The notes under the pieces were generated by a model that worked only from the letters and a program-made list of their open reading frames with translations, searched no databases and was not told the origin of the DNA. This document shows, one piece after another, positions 56,430-61,710 of a DNA stretch of 61,710 nucleotides. The position numbers and the translations under genes were made by a program. How positions within the stretch are numbered: the stretch's first letter is position 1; the number at the start of each line of letters is the position of its first letter. Source of the stretch: Auxenochlorella pyrenoidosa (taxonomy: Eukaryota > Chlorophyta > Trebouxiophyceae > Chlorellales > Chlorellaceae); the NCBI GenBank assembly GCA_001430745.1, contig KQ482074.1, positions 41,839 through 103,548 on the forward strand. The letters run 5' to 3'.

Positions 56430-58827
56430 GCGTCAACCCGTTTGCTTTCATTGGAGGCCCGGGCTCAGCAAAACCGGCGCCGCAGCATCAGGACCCTTCT
56501 CGCCCGCAGGGCGCCCTAGCCTATCAGCAGCACCAACAGCAGCAGCAGCAACACCAGGCAGCACAGTATCGTCCCCAGGGCCAGCACTACCAGCAGCCAG
56601 CGATGCAGGTGCCGCAGGCTCAGTACAGGCCGCCCAGCCAGCCTGGGCCCCAACCCCGCGCTGCCTCTGCCTCCCAGTACCCCTACTGGCAGCAGCAGCA
56701 GCAGCAGCAGCAGCCTCGCCCTGGCTTCCAGCAGCCCCTAATGCCGCCGCCGCCGCAGCAGCAGCAGCACCTGCCCGCCAATGCCATCATCGTGAGCAGG
56801 CGGCAGAACGGCAACCCGGTGCTCAAGTACATACGGTGGGCGCCCTCCCTAGCCCTGCATGAGCCCTGGCCCCAACACCCAACCATGCATGGCCATGCAT
56901 GTGCTGCACCAGGGTCACGCGGCGCGCCCCGCGGCTCGTTGCAGGCAGCCTTCCCCTGCCAACCGCTGACCAGGCTGCGCTGCCGGGCCAGCCTCCGCAG
57001 GAACGTGCGCTGGCAGTTTGCCGACAACGTGGTGCCCGACTTCCTGCTGGGCAAGGAGACGGCCTGCCTCTTCCTGAGCCTGCGGTGCGGCCTGCGCAGC
57101 GCTCGCGACAACTGCTTGCTGCTGCCCCCCCCCCCCCCCCCCGCCCCACCACCCACCCACCCACCCACCACCACCACCACCACACCACACCACACCCTTA
57201 ACCCCCCGACACGCACACGACCACGACCATACGGGGGGGCCACACACAGAAACCCACACTCACCCCACCCCAGCCACCCCGCTTGGCGCCCCACGCAGGT
57301 ACCACTTGCTCAAGCCCGAGTACATCCACTCCCGCATCAAGGAGCTGCAGCGCAGCTTCCGGCTGCGCCTCATCCTGTGCCACGTGGACACGGAGGACGC
57401 TGTGGAGCCCCTGGCGCAGGTGGGGGTGGCAGCCCCCGCTGCGCCCCGCCCAGGCTGGGCGCCGAGGAGCGCTCCAAGCCTACAGGGATGCAGTGCACCC
57501 GGGTTGGCCGACGCCACGTCCGGAGCACCGGCCGGCACACGCGCTGCGGGTTGGAGCACGAGCGCACGCTGTGGCAGGCGCTGCATGCCCTGCCCGTACG
57601 GCTCCCGCCTGCCTCGCCCACCCCGTCACCGCCGCAAAGCCGCAGCAGCGCCCCGCCGCCCCCCGCTGGCGTGCAGGTGACGCGTGCCGCCATTGGCAAC
57701 GAGTTCACCCTCATCTGCGGCTGGAGTAGCCAGGAGTGCGCGCGCTATCTCGAGACCTTCAAGAGGCACGCTGCCGGCCCGGCGCCCGCTGCCGCCCGCC
57801 CTGCCCATGCCGCTCCACCCAGGCTGGGCATCTGCACGCTCTTGTGCTTGCGTCGCACCCTCTGGCTAGGAGCTTCTGCTGTGAGCTACACAGGAGATTG
57901 TTTCAGAGAGCCTCCACAAGGACTCGGGCGTTCTACACTTGCTGGCCCTCCCAACCGCCAACTGCCCGTATTCATACTCGCTCTCCCCCTCACCCACCCA
58001 CCAACCCACCCACCCACCGTGGCCCCTGCAGCTACGAGAACAAGCCGGCCGAAGTCATTCAAAAGGACCTGGGCACCGACTACATGAGCCGCATCAACGC
58101 GACGCTCACCACCGTGCGCGGCGTGAACCGCACAGACGTCAAGACGCTTGGTGACAGGCGCGCGGTGCTCTGCTGCCTGGCACACGGCCGGCTTGCTTGC
58201 GGCGGCGCGCCCGGGGCTGAATGCCGCCGAGTATGCCCTGCCCCTGCATTCCTGCCATGGCGCGCTAAGGCATTGTCACCCCCTGCCCCCTCACTCCCCA
58301 CCCCCCACCCAAGCCCCTCCCTTACACCCCACCTCACCTCACGGCAGGTTTGGCTCGGTGGCCGGCATCTTTAAGGCTTCTGCAGAAGATCTGCAGGCCT
58401 GCCCAGGTGAAGGCCGCTGCTCGGTGTGCCCGGCCAGCGCTCAATCCGGCCACTCTTCTCACGCAACCTCGCTCATTTCCTCTGCAACCCGTCTGCTCAG
58501 AGTGTGTGCCAGCTGAGCCGCACTCAGGCAGCTGCCAAAGCTGTCTTCACCCTGCGCCCCCCTGCTCCTGCTGCCGCAGGCATTGGCCCCACCAAGGCCC
58601 GCCGCCTGCACGACACCTTCCACCAGCCCTTCCGGCGGGCCATCACCGCCATGCCCCAGGCAGCAGCGGCGGCAGCAACCCCAATCGGCCAGCAGCCGCA
58701 GCCGCCGCAGCAGCAGGCGGCGGTGGGACCCTTGCCGGCGGGGCTGCAAGAGGCGACACTTGATGACGAGGCTGAAGGCGGCAGCGGGCTGCGTGGCGAG
58801 GGCAGCGAGGATGATGATTTTATTTAA
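55990..58827 (+). CDS. ERCC1: DNA excision repair protein ERCC1
   Basis: ERCC1 is the nuclease-inactive partner of XPF in nucleotide-excision and crosslink repair. Exons are 55990-56234, 56347-56835, 57001-57084, 57299-57419, 57677-57765, 58032-58157, 58348-58406 and 58580-58827 (486 residues, frame closes). The N-terminal half is low complexity, with a ten-Gln run and further Gln/Pro stretches. It ends at NAIIVSRRQNGNPVLKYIRN. The central domain follows: VRWQFADNVVPDFLLGKETAC, LFLSLRYHLLKPEYIHSRI, LRLILCHVD. The C-terminal tandem helix-hairpin-helix is VIQKDLGTDYMSRINATLTT, FGSVAGIFKASAEDL, CPGIGPTKARRLHDTF. Introns after 57765 and 58157 are GC-AG. The conserved core is normal; the N-terminus is much longer than in animals or plants. 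Confidence 0.96.
56399..56428 (+). repeat. CAG repeat encoding ten Gln in ERCC1
   Basis: Ten perfect CAG codons in the second exon. Shorter CAG runs follow at about 56530-56555 and 56690-56714. Pure CAG codons suggest replication slippage and possible length variation. Confidence 0.9.
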
Positions 58828-59306
58828 TGCAGGGGCAGATCTCCAACCAGACTGTGTTTATGCCATAGGCAAACAGTCGTAATGTAAGTTATGTGACTCT
58901 CCACAAAGGCGGGGTGTGCGAATCAGGCTTGGCTCAGAGGCGCTTGATGCAGAGGGGAAGGGGAAGACAAGGGGCGAGGAAGAAGCCTCAGTGCGGCATT
59001 GTATTTCTTGCAGTGCACAATGGTGCTAGTGGAAACATCGATGGGCGCCAGCTGGCAACGGCAGTTGAATTTGGGGATACTGGGCATGCAAACGAAAACT
59101 GTCTGCTGCCGAGTTGTTGGGCCTAGCAGTGAGTGAGCCATCTGCTGGCCGCCAGGCTGTCGACACTTGCCCTGTCTGCCGCTCTCACGGCGGTCAAGTG
59201 TTTTCCATGCTGCCTGCTGCACTACCGTGCAGCATGGCTCAGTCCCTGCATGCCATGTTGTTCTGCAGCTGGGCCAGCTGCAGCATGCAGGGAGCATGCT
59301 TGCTCC
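58828..59306. other. Convergent intergenic region
   Basis: About 480 bases between the ERCC1 stop (+) and the repeat-protein stop (-). TGTAA for ERCC1 is at 58883-58887. I see no exon or RNA gene. Confidence 0.55.
58883..58887 (+). terminator. Putative polyadenylation signal TGTAA (ERCC1)
   Basis: Plus-strand TGTAA about 56 bases after the ERCC1 stop codon. Confidence 0.5.
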
Positions 59307-60794
59307 CTACTTGCGCCGCACCGCCTTATCCTTAGCGCACTCCTCGCAGAAGCGTTCCACATCTGCCATGGAAAAGTCTGCAAGGGCGGGAAGCCAGCAG
59401 GGCGCGTGAAGAATTACAGGCCATTGGGCAAAAGGAGATAGGTACAGTGGCAGCAGCACCGGCGGCGGCGGCGGCGGGGCTCCAACGGCAGGCAGCCCTG
59501 GGCCTTGGGGCCAGCGCACCGGGCCCCTCGCCGTTGTACTGGCTGGGGTCGGGGCCGCGGCGCGCCTTGGCGACCAGCTCGTCGTGGAAGCGCTCCACGT
59601 CCAGCATGTCGTACTCTGGGGGGGGGGGGGGGGGCGCGTGTTGTCCTCTGGGGTGGGAGGGGGGCATGGGAGCTTTTGGAGTGCGGGCAGAGCAGGGCGT
59701 GGCCATGTGCACTGGAAGGGCTCACGCCTGCAGGGACCCTGCGGAGTCGCCCCTAACCCTTGACCCAGGGTGGGTGCTGCGGCCCTGGGTTGCCTAGGCC
59801 ACAGCTGACCTGGTCGCCAAGAGTATTTACATTGCTTTGGGCACCGTCAACCCCTAGCCTTCGCACACACCTGCGCCTTCGCCATTGAAGACGGTGGGCT
59901 CTTCTGCAACGGCGCTGACCTTGCCTGCCACGGCACGGGCCGCAAGCGCCCCTACATCTGCCATGTCGTAGTCTGCCGGGGTGGGTAGCATGAGGTTGAA
60001 AACAAAGGTGAAGTACAAGTGGCAAGGCAAGCTTGTGTGGCATTCTCCAAGCGCTCTGCGGATCAAGTACTCATGTAGCAGGCATTGAGGCAGCCGAGTG
60101 CAGGCCCCATGCAGCTGCATAATGGCAAGTGGTGCGCATGCCTCCTCCCTGCTCTACAAGCTCACCCCTGCCCTCGCCATCCCACTGTCCCTCATCAGCC
60201 GGCAGGTGGAAGAGGCGGGCGGCCTCCCGCTCGTGCAGGCGCTCCACATCTTTCATCGTGTAGTCTGGACGAGGGGCAGGCACAGGGGCAGTGCGTGCGT
60301 GTGACATTCACAGCCCAGCAGTGCAGAACAGCGTTCAGGCTTGGGTGGCAATGGCTGAAAGGCTGGTGGTGCACACCGTTGCGCAAGGGACACCTGATGG
60401 AATGCCCTACAAGTGAGGACCAAGCAGAATAAACAGGATGGCGTATCGTCCCTCGCTCGCCTCCCCCTTTTTAACTGTTGTTTTCAACCGCTGTGTAAGG
60501 CCACCTTGCCAGGTCTTTGCCCTGCACACCTTCGCCCTCGCCGTCCCACTGCGTCTGCCTCTTGGCGCTGCGTGCCACTACCAGGCGCCGCGGTGTATCA
60601 CTACCCTGGCGCTGGAGCACCACGAGCCGGGGCTGCGGGTTGTGATCGGAAGCGCCAGTGAGGGTTGTTATCAGCGAGAGCCAGCCAGGCTTCGCCGCAA
60701 GCGACTTGCGGTGTCGGCAGACCTGGTCCACGCTTCCCCCGCGGTGCGCAGCCCCTCTGACCTGCTTGATTGCAATCAGCGTGCTGCACAGCAT
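59307..60794 (-). CDS. Four-repeat protein, one repeat per exon, unrecognised
   Basis: Exons 3' of the leader are 60264-60166, 59973-59872, 59615-59520 and 59377-59307. Each starts in phase 1 with a similar unit: DYTMKDVERLHEREAARL, DYDMADVGALAARAVAG, EYDMLDVERFHDELVAKA, DFSMADVERFCEECAKD. The first three units end in a WDGEG/FNGEG/YNGEG tag, and the leader exon also ends in WDGEGEG. The leader runs from the ATG at 60794 either as one exon to 60530 (210 aa) or with an intron 60761-60633 (167 aa). The latter gives a neat transit-like leader (MLCSTLIAIKQPRLVVLQ). All phases close. I do not recognise the family; the leader suggests plastid or mitochondrial import. Last residues are KDKAVRRK. Confidence 0.72.
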
Positions 60795-61140
60795 GGTGGG
60801 AGTCGTGTCGGATGCTCTGCAAGCTGAGGACGGACTGTTGGCTGGGTGGTGTCTAGTTTTACCGACTGTTAATTGGACGAACAAGGCTCGTTTGTGTGGA
60901 TCACATCATCACGCTTTCGGTTGAAGTGCGCACGGCGGCCGCCTGCCAGCTCACAGCACCCACAGCACGGCACCTCAGTAGGGGTGACCCCTACTGAGCA
61001 GGTTGACAGGCACTCAAGTTCTGAGAAAGTGATTCATTTACAGTGCTGAAACATAGCAGCTGAAGACAAATTTGCAAGGAATTCATGAAGGGAGGGCAGG
61101 GCGCTGAAACTGGTAACAACACGGGGTACAGCAAAGCCGC
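60795..61140. other. Intergenic upstream of the repeat protein
   Basis: About 345 bases contain the promoter of the repeat-protein gene and the 3' UTR of the Pro-rich gene. Minus-strand TGTAA lies at 61038-61042. No other feature was seen. Confidence 0.5.
61038..61042 (-). terminator. Putative polyadenylation signal TGTAA (Pro-rich gene)
   Basis: Minus-strand TGTAA about 100 bases beyond the stop codon at 61141. Confidence 0.4.
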
Positions 61141-61710
61141 TCAGCCCCGCTGCTTCAAGACGGGACGCCGTAGGCGCCGCAGCGGAGGTGGAGGGCGGGG
61201 CCTGGTCACAGTTTGATTAGATCCAGATGGTTGCCGGACTGGCAAAGGCGGGCGAGGGCCAGGGTGCGGTGGCGGGGACAATGAAGGAGGGCGAGAGCTG
61301 GGGGGCAGCGGAGAGGGCAGGGGAGGGGGCGGCGAGGGGGAGGGCGGAGGTGGAGATGGGGCCAGGGGGTGGGGGAGGGGGCGGACGGGAAGGGGGGCGG
61401 ACGATGGAGGGGGCGGGGAGGGTGCAGGAGGGGGAGAGGGATGTGGTGGGGAGGGGGACGGCGGGCTGGGTGGCAAGGGTTTTGGGGGCGGCGGCGAGGG
61501 AGGTGGCCAGGGAAGCGGAGGGGAGGGCCTGGGCGGAGGGGGCGGGGACGGGCGCGGCGGTGGGGATGGGTGGGGAGGCAAGGGACTTGGAGGGGGGGGC
61601 GATGGCCAAGGAGGGGGAGGCGAGGGGCTGGGTGGTGGCGGCGAGGGCTTGGGCGGGCTTGGTGAGGGAGGTGCGGGGGGCGGACTTGGGGCTGGCGGAG
61701 ATGGCCTTGG
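61141..61710 (-). CDS. Pro-rich (SPPPP-type) hydroxyproline-rich glycoprotein-like protein, C-terminal part
   Basis: One frame is open from the right window edge to the stop at 61141, about 189 residues. It consists largely of SP, SPPP, SPPPP and PSPP units with interspersed Lys, Arg, Leu and Trp, as in algal pherophorin-like or extensin-like cell-wall proteins. The last part loses the repeat (QPSGSNQTVTR, PPLRRLRRPVLKQRG). No start, signal peptide or flanking globular domain is visible because the gene leaves the window. The other minus-strand frames here lack the regular S-P periodicity. Purine-rich low-complexity DNA could mimic such an ORF, so certainty is moderate. Confidence 0.5.
   Translation of the reverse strand, partial: PRPSPPAPSPPPAPPSPSPPKPSPPPPSPSPPPPWPSPPPPSPLPPHPSPPPRPSPPPPPRPSPPLPWPPPSPPPPKPLPPSPPSPSPPHPSPPPAPSPPPPSSAPLPVRPLPHPLAPSPPPPSPSPPPPLPSPLPPSSRPPSLSPPPHPGPRPPLPVRQPSGSNQTVTRPRPPPPLRRLRRPVLKQRG

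Noticed and set aside
61217..61609. Alternative minus frame rich in Ala/Ser/Pro overlapping the Pro-rich ORF
   Set aside because: It begins at a TTG and stops inside the Pro-rich frame; the SPPP periodicity supports the other frame.

Overview
The window is nuclear DNA from a GC-rich, intron-dense green alga, most likely a trebouxiophyte of the Chlorella type. The evidence is spliced genes with many short introns (about 135 that I can place), plant/algal protein families, predicted plastid transit peptides, TGTAA polyadenylation motifs behind several genes, and algal Ala- and Pro-rich proteins. There are no bacterial operons, RNA genes, CRISPR arrays or recognisable transposons. Exon borders below were read by eye from splice sites. 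They were accepted only where reading phase closes across the whole gene.

Left part (1-24 kb): the 3' end of a Sec1/Munc18 vesicle-fusion gene (+); a peptidyl-serine O-galactosyltransferase (SERGT1 type) with an ShKT domain (-); the rRNA methyltransferase RRP8 (-); and a 36-exon gene for a full-length SMCHD1/GMI1-like chromosome protein with a GHKL ATPase and an SMC hinge (-). This last gene diverges from a dihydroflavonol/cinnamoyl-CoA-reductase-like dehydrogenase (+).

Middle (24-41 kb): cereblon (+); two tandem, paralogous, unrecognised, probably plastid-targeted proteins (-); a short EF-hand-like C-terminal gene piece (-); UBC12, the NEDD8-conjugating E2 (+); a small plastid-type membrane protein (-); and a truncated Ser-rich gene (+) that runs into a 20-N assembly gap.

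Right part (41-61.7 kb): a giant gene (-) with an N-terminal EF-hand, a very long Ala-rich region encoded by large symmetric phase-1 exons, and C-terminal TPRs. It matches the plant calcium-binding TPR family. Its missing C-terminus looks like the piece at 34.2-35.6 kb, so the intervening block is either misassembled or nested. Then come ERCC1 (+), a four-repeat protein built one repeat per exon (-), and the end of a Pro-rich hydroxyproline-rich-glycoprotein-like ORF (-).

The genes are housekeeping or regulatory and do not form a pathway. Two loose themes appear: cullin ubiquitin-ligase biology (cereblon, UBC12) and chromosome/DNA maintenance (SMCHD1-like, ERCC1). The most unusual items are the split, Ala-expanded EF-hand/TPR gene, the exon-by-exon repeat protein, the unrecognised tandem pair, and a high share of GC-AG introns.
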